A DNA stretch of 64,000 bases from Petrosia ficiformis (GCA_947044365.1 OX345636.1:11737809-11801808), one strand, 5' to 3'; shown: positions 25,001 through 39,500, counted from the stretch's first letter. Made by a program: numbers and translations. Notes: a model not told the origin generated them from the sequence alone.

Positions 25001-27359
25001 AACCGTGGTACCATACTCTACAATCATAACACATTAACGACGCCCATTCCTTTTACTGGGTGAGTGAGTGTGTATACTATATCATGAAAACGTAGGTGTG
25101 CAATCAATTAGTATGCTATTCTGTTACAGAATCTATAAGTAATAATAAGCACTAAATAGTAGCACCCATATGATCTTGGCTTGATGAATATTCTATTACA
25201 CAATTGTTTATGGGAGTAAATATTACATGATGATGTTTCCTTTATGTACGTATTAGTGTTGTTTAAGTTTGACAACACTAGCACTTATAGTTTTACTCTT
25301 ATTTTGCCTGGTTTCTTTAACTTTTTGTTTGGCTATAGTTTCTTTAACAATAATACTAGACTTACTAAAATGGTTTAGTTGTAGTTAACTAACTAAAAAT
25401 GTCCTTTCAGTATTGGTCAATTTTCATTTCAGTTAATTGCAGTACATCTGTACTTTATATTTTCATTACTAAAAGTTACAATGCCTTACTGAAAGGGATT
25501 TTAGTTGCAGTTAACTAAAACAACACTATCACATACACTTGGAAATCACTGCAATTGATAAAAACTAGTTCTATTATGTGGGCATTTATAAAGTTAGATA
25601 ATGCATTAATAATTATATGAATTTAACTTTTGTTATAACAATCCTATATATAATAATCTTCCTCCAGTGAATCATTTTCCAGCTTTTCTATAAAAAATAC
25701 CACACATGAAACCTAGTAAGTAATATCAAATGAAAGTCAATGCTTATAGTACTATGAGCACCTGGCTGAGATTTGTGCTATAGAGCAGAGCAATTTTTGG
25801 CCTCATTGTTTTCGTACAGCACATCAATCAGACTCACTTGAAGGAAAATATTTTTGAGCTCTATGGAGTCCTTAATGAAGTTAATCAATTTACATTTCCA
25901 AGTTATTTAATTTACTCTAAAAGTTTTGACCTGTTATAGTATAAATAGTAGCCACAATCTTAACTTAATTAAATAGATTTGATAGCAACCATTAATTAGC
26001 CTGTGAAACCATTACTCAGCTAATGTGATGGTATGAATACATTGTTTATTGTTGTACATTCTGCTAGCAGACACACCTTACACCTACACCTTGGCAATCA
26101 CATTAATTAGTTTGGGAAGGAATGAATACTATTATGTATAGCAAACATCTATAATTTAATTACAAGCAATTTGCTTTAATTAGTGGAAATAAACATCTCC
26201 TCTAAACATCATCTAAATATCTCTTTCCTCGTTATATCGGTTGCCACCATTTGTAATATTAAAAAGATCAGAAACAGATTTTGTAATGCTGTCCTGTAAT
26301 GAGGCTACCATATATAAATGTTAGTATTATAGGACTTTGTAAAGAAGTCTAGGTATATGATTCTTGGGTACCACATTAACATTAGTGTTATAACAGTAGT
26401 TAATTCAGGCCACTACACCAGGACATTGTAAAGAAGCCTCTATATAGGTATATGATTCATGAGTACCATAATTATAAAGATTAGTGTTATAACAGTAGTT
26501 AACTCAGGCCACTACACCAGGACATTGTAAAGAAGCCTCTATATAGGTATATGATTCATGGGTACCATATAAAGATTAGTGTTATGACAGTAGTTAACTC
26601 AGGCCACTACACCAGGACATTGTAAAGAAGCCTCTATATAGGTATATGATTCATGGGTACCATATAAAGATTAGTGTTATGACAGTAGTTAACTCAGGCC
26701 ACTACACCAGGACATTGTAAAGAAGCCTCTATATAGGTATATGATTCATGGGTACCATATAAAGATTAGTGTTACGACAGTAGTTAACTCAGGCCACTAC
26801 ACCAGGACATTGTAAAGAAGCCTCTATATAGGTATATGATTCATGGCTACCATATAAAGATTAGTGTTATGACACTAGTTAACCCAGGGATCATATAATG
26901 TTTAGTATTCTGACTTAAGTGTGAAGAGTATTACATAAAAGGTTTCCAAGGAAATTAGTGATCATCTGATATTGAATTTGGCGTAATATGACACAGGTTC
27001 TTAATCACAATTAAGGTTACAATATAGCAAGGGTGTTCAGCAGATTCCCCTGCAAGAGCCTCCTTATACATACTACTGTCCGTAACTAATAAAGAGAATT
27101 GAATCACATAATGCAGTTAATTACATGGATGAGTGAGGATATCATTTACTAGTCCTAGTTGTGATGATATCTCATGTTTAAAACATTATATAAGATTGAT
27201 CTACACAACATCTCTTCCATGCAATTACGCATTCATGCATAATGTCATAAAATATTCACTGTATAAATAGATTTATACACCTCAGTATTAATGTAAACTC
27301 ACAACAGCTCCTAGTATCATTAGCATCATCAATCCAATTGTAAACTTGATTTCCTTCAT
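22074..27359 (-). CDS. Gene D: secreted Cys-rich basic protein
   Basis: Large exon 22814-22074 (acceptor CTATAG) encodes EVSSIPLISLG..., a Cys block with CQCQC and CQCAC motifs, a Pro run (PPPPPMAPPPPP), another Cys segment (NCTLVCN, CQCVC), a long Arg/Lys/Pro-rich basic stretch, and the end CPAGQ...TCECSG. The end motif and phase-0 start match genes A-C. The best first exon is 27359-27303 (MKEIKFTIGLMMLMILGAV, donor GTGAGT), preceded by a TATAAAG at 27477-27471. Together 265 residues. The resulting 4.5-kb intron is ten times longer than in A-C, so the exon 1 link is less sure than exon 2. Confidence 0.6.
23167..23251. repeat. Near-perfect 40-bp hairpin in gene D intron
   Basis: Arms 23167-23206 and 23212-23251 are complementary over 40 bp with one mismatch, around a 5-base loop. 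It has a GC-rich core (GCCTAGGGTGCGGTAGGGG) in an AT-rich intron. It could be a recent inverted repeat or a small-RNA precursor. Confidence 0.85.
23582..23905. mobile_element. CCCTATGATTG-ended TIR element in gene D intron
   Basis: Starts CCCTATGATTGTTTTC and ends CACAAAGCAATCATAGG; inner GGAAGTTGCGTCATTCC matches the copies at 11.2 kb and 34.8 kb. Degenerate and non-coding. Confidence 0.55.
25254..25528. mobile_element. TAGTGTTG-ended MITE in gene D intron
   Basis: Inverted ends TAGTGTTGTTTAAGTTTGAC and GTTAACTAAAACAACACTA, same family as 11813-12015. Confidence 0.6.
26331..26890. repeat. 95-bp minisatellite, six units
   Basis: Units begin AGGACATTGTAAAGAAGCC at 26331, 26420, 26519, 26614, 26709 and 26804. 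The last units are almost identical and 95 bp apart; the first is more diverged. It lies in the gene D intron. Confidence 0.9.
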
Positions 27360-27477
27360 CTCTTCTAAAGATGACAGAAGTCAGTGGTAGCTGCAAAAGA
27401 GAAACACAGAGACAGAAACAAGTCACTCCTTCCTTGTGGCTGGATACTAGAATATCTTGAAACTGCAAACCTTTATA

Positions 27478-30400
27478 TTCATTTGGCTAGCCAAAGGTTG
27501 ACACTATTTATATAATCCAGTAACCACCACCCACAACATGCTAACTTTCTTGTGGATTCTGTTATCAAAATTATAATTACATGTGTGCTACACCCTAAAT
27601 AGTACAACACTATATCTAGTAATGTTAACATTGTTGTGTACATATTCTCACCACAAACACGTGGGGAATTAGACTATTATGTGTGTTTGTGTAATTAAGT
27701 TATTGAATTCAAGTATGTTTATTTATTAATTAATTAGCCTAATAAGACAACTACCATATACTGTCTTTGACAAACATGGTCAAAGGTGCAGTCAGATTTT
27801 TTTTTTTTACGTATGTGCCCATAACCACCTCCAAATGGGGAAACGTCCCATTCCATCTGACATTGTTATGAAATACTATATAGGACTGTATCTTGATTTA
27901 ACCACCAGTGGGATTACACATAAATTATATCATTATTAGGGTTGGGTGTGGTATTTTATTGTCGTTTCTATTTACAGTAGCAATGAAGACACTTCCAATG
28001 CTAGCCATTTGCCAGCACACCTACAGATCATATTACATTGATGTAATACAATTCAGAAATTGTTTTCTATTATATTTAATTTATCTTAATTAGGCTTAAA
28101 TCCAAGTTGTACTAATCAGTAAATGCATGGTCATTCTCATATGAAAACTGTAGATGTATATATAATTATACACCCACTACAAAACGGTTCAATAACTACA
28201 TTATAGTCTATATGCGTCTCTGTGTGTGCATGTTCATTCATTAATCCCACATAGCTTCCATCATTTAAACTTGAGTTTGGCAATTTTTTTCCTGGTTCAA
28301 ACCTGGGTCACAGTATCTGTTTTCTTATTGCTGTTATGCTGCATTGTCATTCCAAGTAAAAAAACATTGAGTTCATCGATCTTTAGCTAGTACATACTTT
28401 CAAATTCCCCAAAATCCAAGTACTGGTTTCAATTACACGGTTCACTAAAATTTGTAAACACAAATCTTTTGATCCAGTAATTATTCATAGTAATCAATAA
28501 TGATGTACTTAAATTCCAAGTTTGCATATCCCCTTTTACGTATTATTCTACAGCATTGATGCATGAACAGACAGACTACACTTATCACTTCAAACTACTG
28601 TTGAGGTTAGCACTTGGTTTTTTAGCAGTATATACTTGTAGTTGTATCATTCAGTTGTTGACAGAAAGAATGTGCTGATCACTTCACACTGGTGCAGTTG
28701 CAAATTCTGTTAAGTATGAATTGCATACAAATCTTTTTCGCTAACACCCTGACCAGCATGTACACAACAAGGTGATAAAAGTGCATACTATACTGTGTTG
28801 AATAAACTACATGTATAATTAGCTATATGGACAAATACAATGTTTTGATGTCTACAGGCCACTTGGCAATCACCCAATCTCCTAAGAGAAATATTAATTT
28901 TCTTATAACTAAATTTAATATGTTGTGTGTAAACAACAAGGTGATAACTGCATTGAGGTAAATAGTATAATATCCAACATTATAATTTTAATGCTTACTA
29001 TGTAATACATGTACAACTAATTGTATATAGGGATGTGCGATACAACTAAAAAATAGTATTGTGTATTGCTGCCTAAAATATCACGATATGATAAGTATTA
29101 CGATATAGTAATTGAAATGATTATAAAATGTCCTGTTTGGTTGTAGTTGTCAAGAAATGGTAAAGTAATCAATCAAAGTTATGCACACTAGCTTATTATA
29201 ATTTTTTAAAGGTATAAGGTTATGCAAATTAGAAACCATGTTTACTTAACTGTCAAATCTAGTGTATTGAATTGATATACCGCAAAAACGAATATTGTAT
29301 CATGCATGATATTGAATGAAAATATCGATATTTTGATATATCAATAATGTATCGCACATCATTACTTGTATATCAGTATTTATAATTATAATACATAATT
29401 ATATAAATAATAATTGTAATATATATTATATTAATTAGTAACACCTAAGAAGACCATGACATTGTATTCAAGATACTTTGTATTAAACAAACTTTCATCA
29501 CATGCAATTTTGATCTTAAGCTTGTTTTGTCAAGGTTTATCAAATACACCTGTACACTGAAATTACTATTGAGAATGGGTCACAAAATTAATAGCAAGAA
29601 AGTACTTATAACTAAAACCCCTTTTAGGCATTGTGAGTTTTAGTTAACTAAACCCTTTCAGTAACCTTAATTAAATGAAACTAAGTTTGAGAATTAGACA
29701 TAATTATAACTAAAGTTGGTCAAACTAAAACATTACAAGTAATTATATTAGAAACAGGATGGCTAATTAAAATGTCATTATTAAGATTGTTGCATACTAT
29801 ATAAACTACAATTAGCTATATGATGTCTATAGATCACTTGGCAATCCTCCAATCTCCTAAGAGAAAATTATAATTTCCTGTCAGTGTGTATTATAACATT
29901 TGCGATGAATTGCACCACGGTGCAAACAACACTTCAGCTTCAATTTATTCATGATAAAACATTTATATAATGATTAATTGTGCAAACTAGAAAATGTGAT
30001 AATACAACACAACACAAATTGACATGCACTTCCACCTATGCTTTGCAGTGAGAGTAACACACATGTACAATGGCTTCTGTTTAAGGTTTGTATACATACA
30101 TAACCTTGACTATGTGCTGTATTTGGCTCTAGTTGACATGGGGATTATATAGTATGTACACTAACTATGACTAACAGGAAAATCAGTTGGCAAATCATCT
30201 CAGTAGTCTGCCAGTAATTCAGCCCAGGTTAGTCCCTGGTTCTACACACATAAGCTTACATATAACTGAGGTTGTTATTGGTTACAGTTCATTCCATTTT
30301 TGGGTGGCTAAATCCTGTGATTGCCACTGATTGAACTCTTCTCTTGGATTGTAGTCTTGAGCTAGCACGTTGCCGCCATCTTTTATAATACATGAATTAT

Positions 30401-30509
30401 AATTAACTAGTGATTCTGTAGTACTATAATGCACTAGTATATAGTACTAGTACTAGTACTAGTGTGCGGTATTGTAGGCGTGGTTTCTGTGAGATTCCGG
30501 CCAGCAAAA
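27478..30509. other. Intergenic region between gene D and gene E
   Basis: Genes D and E are divergent across this 3-kb stretch. It holds a SINE-like trace at 28280-28330 (CTGGTTCAAACCTGGG), an inverted-repeat element at 29028-29361 (ends GGGATGTGCGATAC and GTATCGCACATC), two related blocks at about 28860-28935 and 29820-29880 (CACTTGGCAATC...CCAATCTCCTAAGAGAAA), and a partial TTTTAGTTAACTAA element near 29610-29740. No gene seen. Confidence 0.5.
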
Positions 30510-33500
30510 ATGGCAAACATTTTCATTTTCTTGTTATACTTGTATTTACATTGTTCTTTGCTGTATGGGGAGACAGTGTTAAGAGTAAGTTACACCAGTT
30601 AGTTTTAGATGTTTAATGAAAGAACTCTATAATTATGTAACATTGTATAATTAAGGTTGTAGTCTTTTCCGTGGGCGGATGCTACTCCAATCAGTTTCTA
30701 GTCTTGCAAGCTTCTTGCTGCATACAATCTGGTTCCATTCTGTATTTTTTGGAAGCCACACCCACCCGGGGGTATAATTATTGGGCCTAAATGTTTTCAC
30801 TGATAGTTTATTTTCAGAAACAAAGCTAAACACGCCCCACGGGTGGTGGAGGGGTGGAGGGGTGGGTGGGTGGGAAACGATGGCGGGTAACTGTAGTTGG
30901 TCTCTGAGAAAGATCGGAGTTTGATAGTGCCTAGAAAGGTAGATTTTATGGTTTCAGTGAAAAGCTACAGAATTCAGCTTTCTTCAGCCTCTTGTAACTA
31001 TAAAAGTAAAATGAATTTCCAGAAAACGGCTCTATTTGTTTTCTCTAAATGCATTGTACTTGGTGCATGCCATGATTGGTGGGCGTGGCTTTCTCCGTTT
31101 TGTACTTATTGCGATTACAAAAATGGACATTTTATATATGTTTTATCACTTCCAGGACCCTATAAAGGTGATTAGAAGATATGAAGGTTGCCATTACACC
31201 AGGTTAGAGTCATATTATATAATATTCTATTTTGAAACTGATTGGAGTCGCATCCGCCCACTCCCTAGTACCACCTTAACAGTTAAACTTAGCAGTATCA
31301 TTAATTAAGAAAGTTAACATATTAACAGTTAAACTTAGCAGTATCATTAATTAAGAAAGTTAACATATTAAGGTTGTAGTCTTTTCCGTGGGCGGATGCT
31401 ACTCCAATCAGTTTCTAGTCTTGCAAGCTTCTTGCTGCATACAATCTGGTTCCATTCTGTATTTTTTGGAAGCCACACCCACCCGGGAGTATAATTATTG
31501 GGCCTAAATGTTTTCACTGATAGTTTATTTTCAGAAACAAACCTAAACACGGCCCACGGGTGGTGGAGGGGGCGGTGGGTAGGAAACAATGGCGGGTAAC
31601 TGTAGTTGCTCTCTGAGAAAGATCGGAGTTTGATAGTGCCTAGAAAGGTAGATTTTATGGTTTCAGTGAAAAGCTACAGAATTCAGCTTTCTTCAGCCTC
31701 TTGTAACTATAAAAGTAAAATGAATTTCCAGAAAACGGCTCTATTTGTTTTCTCTAAATGCATTGTACTTGGTGCATGCCATGATTGGTGGGCGTGGCTT
31801 TCTCCGTTTTGTACTTATTGCGATTACAAAAATGGACATTTTATATGTTTTATCACTTCCAGGACCCTATAAAGGTGATTAGAAGATATGAAGGTTGCCA
31901 TTACACCAGGTTAGAGTCATATTATATAATATTCTATTTTGAAACTGATTGGAGTCGCATCCGCCCACTCCCTAGTACCACCTTAAAATTCTGTATAAGG
32001 TAAGGCGGGGTATCTTGGAACAAAATTTAGTTTTTCGTACCTGTTGTTTAAAAGAACCACCCTGGACTGCCAACACTATGTTGGAGTAAGAGGTCCACCT
32101 ATGTCCAAATTCAGCAAGTGAAACCCTTCGCGTTTGCTTCTTTATAGTTAACGTACGAGAAGACAAACGACAGGAAGGTGAAAGTTGGTAGGCGGGGTAA
32201 GTTGGAACAGTATTACGTATAAATTATGTATATACTTACATTCGAGGGAGGGGCTGGACTATAGCAGTTCTGAACGTCCACAGATAGTTACAGATTGTCG
32301 AAATAAGTGTAAGGAAGCAAATGCACACTACAGAAGCACACTTAGAAAATGCAATGACTATCAATGAATTTATTTGTGTAATACTGTTGGATATAGAGAA
32401 AGAAACACCTGCAACATACGCCTGAAAGAATGGAGTTAGGAGGTCTGCGCCCCACAGTAAAAAAAGTACGCAAACATACCTTCAAACAAAACCTCACCAA
32501 AATGTTCAGATAGCTTCTTTACTGTAGTAAGCAGGCAAAGAAAAATTTTGTTCCAAGTTACCCCGCCCTACCTTAATTAAAATTCTTTATATACAGGTAT
32601 ACTGGGCGATAGTACACGTTAGTAGCCACGTGGTGCTGTAAGCATGCTCTGTGTAAACTTAATATGTTAATTAATGAAACTGCTGTTAACAACCCACCTG
32701 ACAAGTCTTTATAGCACCATTATGAAAGGTAGTAGTACTAGTCTAGTATGACAGTTTTCTTTCTGTGGTTTCAGAAAAGAGAATGTCAGACCATGTAAAT
32801 AATATTATGCTAGTCTTTCTGAGCATCTGAGCCATAAAACTGGAGATATAAGGTCACTTGTCTCTTTCAGACACCATTTTTATCCAGTCCATGACCCAAA
32901 AAAGCTTCATTTCTTGCCAATCTTTCGTTGTCTTTGAAAAAACTCTTCGAGTCATCCTGCCTACACTTCACTATAATTAGATAACACACAGTGTACAGCA
33001 GGAATTCCAGTAACCATGGAATAAACTGACGCCCAAAAAAAAAGCATACACACACTTGCAATTTTGATATGTAATCAGCTGTAGGTGACTTACCAATGCA
33101 TCACACGCAAATTACATGGGCAAAACACTATACCGTAACCTTAAACTATACACTATATTACATATAAAGTCATTACATCATAGTTTTGAGGACATTATGA
33201 ATGTGAACAGACTATAATATGGAAATGTTCGGGTCAAATGACAGTATAATATAATATATATCGAAAATGTGATATGAAAATTAGACCACATGTACATGTA
33301 ATATCAGATGGCAAGTGAAACTGCACTATTTTGTCTGTTATTGTTACTCGTTTGTCTTTTTAAACTTCATATAACATTCCTGGAAGGTTTCAACAACAGT
33401 CATAAATTTTGGGGAATGGATGGACTTCCCAAATATGGTCTGTGGATAACAAAGTGCATCATTTCTATAAAAAGCTGTAGCTACTGCTTCTTTCTGACGT

Positions 33501-36500
33501 CTTCAATGTAAACAAACAAATTGTTTAACAAAGTTACAATGTATGTATCACTTGTTCATTAGCTATCTTAGTTTTAAGCACAATAAAGTAGTAATAACGA
33601 TATTCACAGTTTTACATGTGGTCTAATTTTCATACCAACACCTGCAACAAAATTCCAGAGCTGGGACAAAAATGTTTGCTCGATAGACCAGACTTCCCCC
33701 CACTGTCTGATCTCAAAAAGGGGTAGAGTCTGGGGACAAGACTACATTAGTATCTGTTTATGTTTGTCAATTCAAAAATCGGTATCAAAAATATCGTTAA
33801 ATATAGTATCGGTAGAACCCTACTTATATGTAATATAGTGTATAGTTTAAGATTAATTCATATACTGTAACTTAGTAATGGAATTTGTCATTCACAAAAA
33901 ATAATTGGAAGGATAATTATGTGAGATCATTCAAGTAAAAAGATTGTTGTTGTTCTAAAGTACAATGCATCAACATTTTTCTGACGTTATGGTGTACATG
34001 AATGACCTTTATTCTCTTTTTCAACTTCATTTTTTCTGAAACAAGCTAGTGGGTCAAGTATGTGTTCATCAGATTAAGTCAAATACCCTTGTGTATACTG
34101 CAATATTTCTTCTGTGGTCAGTTGACCAGACCCTTCTAGGTCTGGTGCAAGACCAGGGAAGGAGAAAAATAGGGACAGAGGGGCCTTTAGACCCCCCCCC
34201 CTCTCCCACCCACTTTAGTAGCTAAATACCTATAGTGTACTACATAATAATATTATTACTGATTTTAGTTCTCACATTGCACCAGAAGTAATCTCAGAAA
34301 ATCCAAATTTAAACCTTTCTTAAAATTAAATTATAAAGTTTATTTTTGTTTTATTAGCTTGTGCTGCTGTGGACTGTGCTCCTGGATATGAGTGTAAGGT
34401 TAATGAAGAAACAGGTGTCTACTGTGCACTTGTAGGTATGTTAATTATTATATCCGTAATTATTTTGTTCTACATGTACAAATTAGTCTTGTCTGTTCAC
34501 ATTTATAATAACCTCCAGTGTACATGTAGTTTGAAATGAAATTTCTATTGAAAATTGCTTGGACACTACATATACAATATTATATATGTCATTAGTGTTT
34601 CACGTGTTCCTTTTGTAGTGAAGTCATTGCATGTATACGCTGATCCATGCTGATCACTGTGGTTGTGGTAGTGGATGTTACTAGTGCAAATCGAGTCAAC
34701 ACCAGCAATCCATAGTTGACGGAATGTTTTATGGCCCATAAAGCCATCCTTACAAATGCTTTCCATGGGGTTGAATCTATATATATATATATATATTTGT
34801 TTGTGTCACTTGCACGACTATGCGTTGTATACGTGGTTAAGGAAGTTGCGTCATTCCTGGGGGGCTCGATCAATTAATGGGCATGGCACGTAAAAGAATG
34901 CGCGTTTGAGCTACAGACCAGCTAGGAAGCTTCAGAAAGGATGTAAAACTGCTAATAACTGTTGTATATAGTAGAGAAACAGTATAAATATTATGCAAGA
35001 ATCTTTAACACTTAAGTATGATAGGTTGTTGTGTTTCAGACAAGAGGAAGTCATCATTTAGAACTTTGAAGGAGTACTTCAGTCAGTTCATCAATCAGGT
35101 GTACACTTGCTTCTTCAGGCCCCAGCTGTCGAGTACACAGAAAGGTAGAGACACTAGTGCCATCAGTAATGCTTGATACATAGTCATCACAAAGCAAATA
35201 TAGGGATACTTTTTTCGCAATATATCTTGTTTCTACTTATGATCTTTGACACAAACTTCCTGGTTACTAAACACTTCAATTTAGTTACAAGCCAAGTTAC
35301 CGACTTACAGTCTCGATTCACGTCTCTGCCATTTTTGGTACGTGTAAAATGTAGGTCGAATACAATACCTTTTGCTTATTATTATATTCTGAGCGAAATC
35401 GCTCTAAATTGTAACTCAAACTAGACTAATTGAGCAGATAAACCAACCACATGCATATTTGCACAGTCATTCTAATTAGCTTGGAAAATGGCCAATCGCC
35501 GACTGTAATATTGTACACTGGACCTCAAAATCAGGTTGTGATAGAGACTCGATCAGTTCCTGGAATATTTTTGAGCACTGACCAAATGGCAGAGCCACAT
35601 GCAAGAACACCTGGCCTCCCAGCAACATGTAGTCATCTGGGTGGACAGGTAAGCATTCTGTAGATCTATTTTTGCTAGCAATTCTCTTTTACCTAAGGCC
35701 CTGGCCACCTTGGCCCCATTGTGGAACTATGGGTACTTGAGCGAGCACAGTTGCTCCAAGATGCCATCATTCACCGAATGCCCATTCAGAACAGAGAGGT
35801 TTACTATTAGCCTGCATTTGCCTGGCTGCTGGTGCTTAGAGATGACCCCAAACAAGCTGATGTGGGATGGTGTTTGCTCGTCCTCAACCGATAGGAAACA
35901 GCCAGTTTGGGTTTCTGCATTTATGTACTTCTGCACTACTTCTTCTGGTTTGGCTTGGGTGAAGCTCATATTTCTACCCACTGGGTAGCAGGCATGGTCA
36001 AATCCAATTTGGAAGCCATCACGCAATCTGTGAATTACATGTAGATATGATGCAAAAAGCGGTCAAAGTTGTCAGCAAGGGCGGCCTCCCAGGCTTGAAG
36101 GTTGATTGGTGTATGTAGTAACTCCAGGGCTGGGGCTATACTGGGTTAGGAAGCTGGACGACAGGCATCCAGGGCCAGTCTGTCTTGAGTGTATTTGTAA
36201 GTCCCTGTATGGAGAAAGGCACCAGTATAAGGAGAGTAAGGCACACCGTAAAAATTAAAGGTACTTTCAGTTGGTTACAGGAGTTTCAGTGCAATTATAT
36301 TTTCCTCAATGTTGGTTTGTTGTTTCTGCTACACAATATTTACAAGTGCTAGTTTCAGGACTAGTATATAAGGTACATGTCATAATAAAGCATATTATAT
36401 TAAATACCAAAAACACTAATACAGTGTAGTATTATATAAATATAATCTGTGGTGTATTATAATCATACCTACAAAATTAATGTTGCTTACTTTCAGAATG

Positions 36501-39500
36501 TATATGTGAACAGATCCGTACTTGTATTAAAAAATAATATCCATTGTATCTAAATTACTGTGGCATTCCTTATTACGTAATGTACTTTATATACTAGTTA
36601 ATATATAATTATGTATATAGTCTCAGGAGCATATTGTTAATATTGAAACTCATGTAACCAAACATGGGTTAAAATAACCATTAATGTTTACGCTGCGTGA
36701 TGAAAGGCTGATACTTGGGATGGCATGCTTGACCCCAGGGGTGGCACAGGAAAAAACGGCACATGGGCAAGTGAGGTGGCTGATGGCATACCCAGTATAC
36801 CTCAGAGGAGAGGCTCAAGAATAAAATACATTAACCATTCCAAAAGGGCCTCACTGATGAATAACTGACCTTGGCTTTGGGCTATTGCATACATTGCTGA
36901 ACAATATAGGCGGGCCAAGGCCTAACGCAGCTAACCTGCAGCATCTTCATAGAAGATGACTGACAAGCGCACACAGCTCTTTTTGACCCATTGGAGGTTG
37001 GTTTGTCGAGCCTTCTTGACCACTTTGATGTTAGTTTAGTGGGCCTTCTTTGCTTGGACCCTCTGGTTTGGTAGACTGCATTTGATTTCTTGAATAGTGA
37101 CTGGGAGAGGATGGAGAAATTACTACGATTAAGTAGGGATGGGCGATTATGAAAATACGAGTCAATGATTATTGTCTGTGAAAGTATCATGATTATTGCG
37201 ATTATTGGCTACCATACATATGTATATAGATTTCATTCAACAATCAAATTGATACCTTTTATTTGTTGAGTAAACAGTTTGAAAAACTGATTTAGATGTG
37301 ATAATACAGAAAACCTGCACAATAATTATTACTTTTGTGACCACGATATGGCAATATTTAGACGATATGATTATCACAGGAAATTTTAATCACGATTATC
37401 ACGATAATCAAATTATTTCCCATCCCTACAATTAAGTAACTATTGTAGCCGTGATAATGTTTACAAAGTGTGGTCTGCGTGGTGATCGTGCCTTATAATC
37501 AGTGGTGTGGAAACAGCCTATTGAATGTCTGGTAAATTAAAACTGAACTATATACAAAGTACATGGGGAGCAGGACAAGAGTGTTGAAAATAGGCCAAAA
37601 TGTCTGGCAGTTGGCTCAATGTTTCCACATCCCTGCTTATAATCCTATTGGGCAGTGCCTCCCCTTGAATGGGATGGCTAGTGGCTGGCCTCCTGGTTGC
37701 ATTGCACAGGACATCACTGTTAACTCCGTTTAATATTAAACAGTATTTATAAGTATTTATTTAGTATTTAGCTGAAAGTAGCTCTTCTCAAGATATATTT
37801 ACAGGAATACCTATCTTGTATATAGCATAATACTTTTTTGTAAAATAATAAGAGCAACTTTTAAAATGTTATGAATATTATTACCAAGCTAGAGCGCCAC
37901 CTTAAGCCTGTGTGGCAAGTAGTATACATGCTATGCAGGTGCTGCTTATAAAGTATAAGTAGTGTTGCTTTAGTTTGACAAAAATGACTACTTTTAGTTA
38001 TAGTATGCATAGTTTCTCAAACTATTAGTATAGTTATAGTTTAATTAGCTAAAATAATATTGGGTTTACTAAAAGAGTTTTAGTTAAGTTAACAAACTAA
38101 AAGTGCCTAATTTTCATTTTATTTAGTTGCAATAGACTTGTAATTTAGTTATAGTTTAGGTAACTAAAACTCACAATGCCTTACTAAAAGCGGTTTTAGT
38201 TATAGTTATAGTTAACTAAAACAACACTATTACAAAGCTGCACATGCCAGGTTGTGCATATGTGCAGAATGTGTGTAGGACAATAAAAATTGGACACTAT
38301 GACTTTTCTGCATGTACATGTATGCTGCAAGCATTTGCTGTTATCAAAAATTGGACATTATGTGAGTCTACGTTTCTGCATATATGCAGCACACATCTGC
38401 TGTTATTAAAAGTTGGACACTATGTGAATCTATGTTTCTGCATATATGCACACGTCTGCTGTATGCCATTTATGTGCAGTGCTATGCTAAAATTTGGCAA
38501 CAAGACTTGAGCAGAATGGAAGCATTGTTTTTGTGAGGGATACGACCAATATACAATGTACCTTATTGTACCATGTACCATACATACATGTACATGTATA
38601 TCCAAATTCTAAAATGTATATAAGGAATTTTCAATGTACATGTACATTGTATTTGTATTTTATCATTCCAGATGATGATGGAGACCATGATGATAACCAT
38701 CATGATGACAATGACAATCAGGATGATGATCATGATCATGATCATGAGAACGATCATGATCATGATGATGAGGATGATCATGATGAAGATGAATATAGTT
38801 TAGCGATACTATTTGTATTTCTAGGTGGTGTGATAATATTCTTTATATGTATATATATGGTTCTCCTGGTGGCTATTGGTTTAGTACTTCACATCAAAAT
38901 GATACAAAAACAGAAATGTTCTAAAAGGTAAGTAAGTACATGTAATCAACAATGCACACTAACCACAGTTCATACAGGATCTTTGTTATGGTGTCACAAT
39001 TGAACATCAGGGAATGTTGAGATATGCTCTCACAAATAGTTTAAATTTTATTCACAATTATAAAATATTGCCCATCCCTACTTAGTTTTCATATGGCTGG
39101 GAGAAGGGGGAACCACTCACAGGATTTCAGACCAAATTTACTTTAACATGCCTCAGATTTCAGCTACAAACATTCTGGGGCCCCAGAGCAACCTCAGAGG
39201 GCCTAACATGATGTACATGTATGTGAGTGACCCTGTGTACACTAGCTTGTGCATGTTTATGTTGCTATGGAAGAACCCATATTATCTTATGCTGCTGTGG
39301 ACTGTGCTCCTGGATGTCGGTGTAAGATTTAGTCTCGCGAGCCAGACTCCATCCAGACTTGTTGAAAGGTCGTGACACACTGGAATGCAATGATTGCACT
39401 CGATTACTTTTAATTATTAGTGTTTATAAATGGCTGAATATAGAGAAGAAGTGTTTCTTGGGTGATCAGTTAATGTTAAGACTCAGGGAAAGAGAACAGT

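Noticed and set aside
26331..26890. Regular repeats that could suggest a CRISPR array
   Set aside because: Whole 95-bp units are repeated without unique spacers, and the host is an animal; it is a minisatellite.
30897..31308. Repeated 90-residue frames in the TTAA elements
   Set aside because: They shift or stop between copies and have no protein-like pattern; the element appears non-coding.
33308..33511. Signal-peptide-like ORF starting MASETALFCLLLLL
   Set aside because: Lies in a truncated repeat element, has no good donor in phase with gene E exon 2, and the rest is not protein-like.
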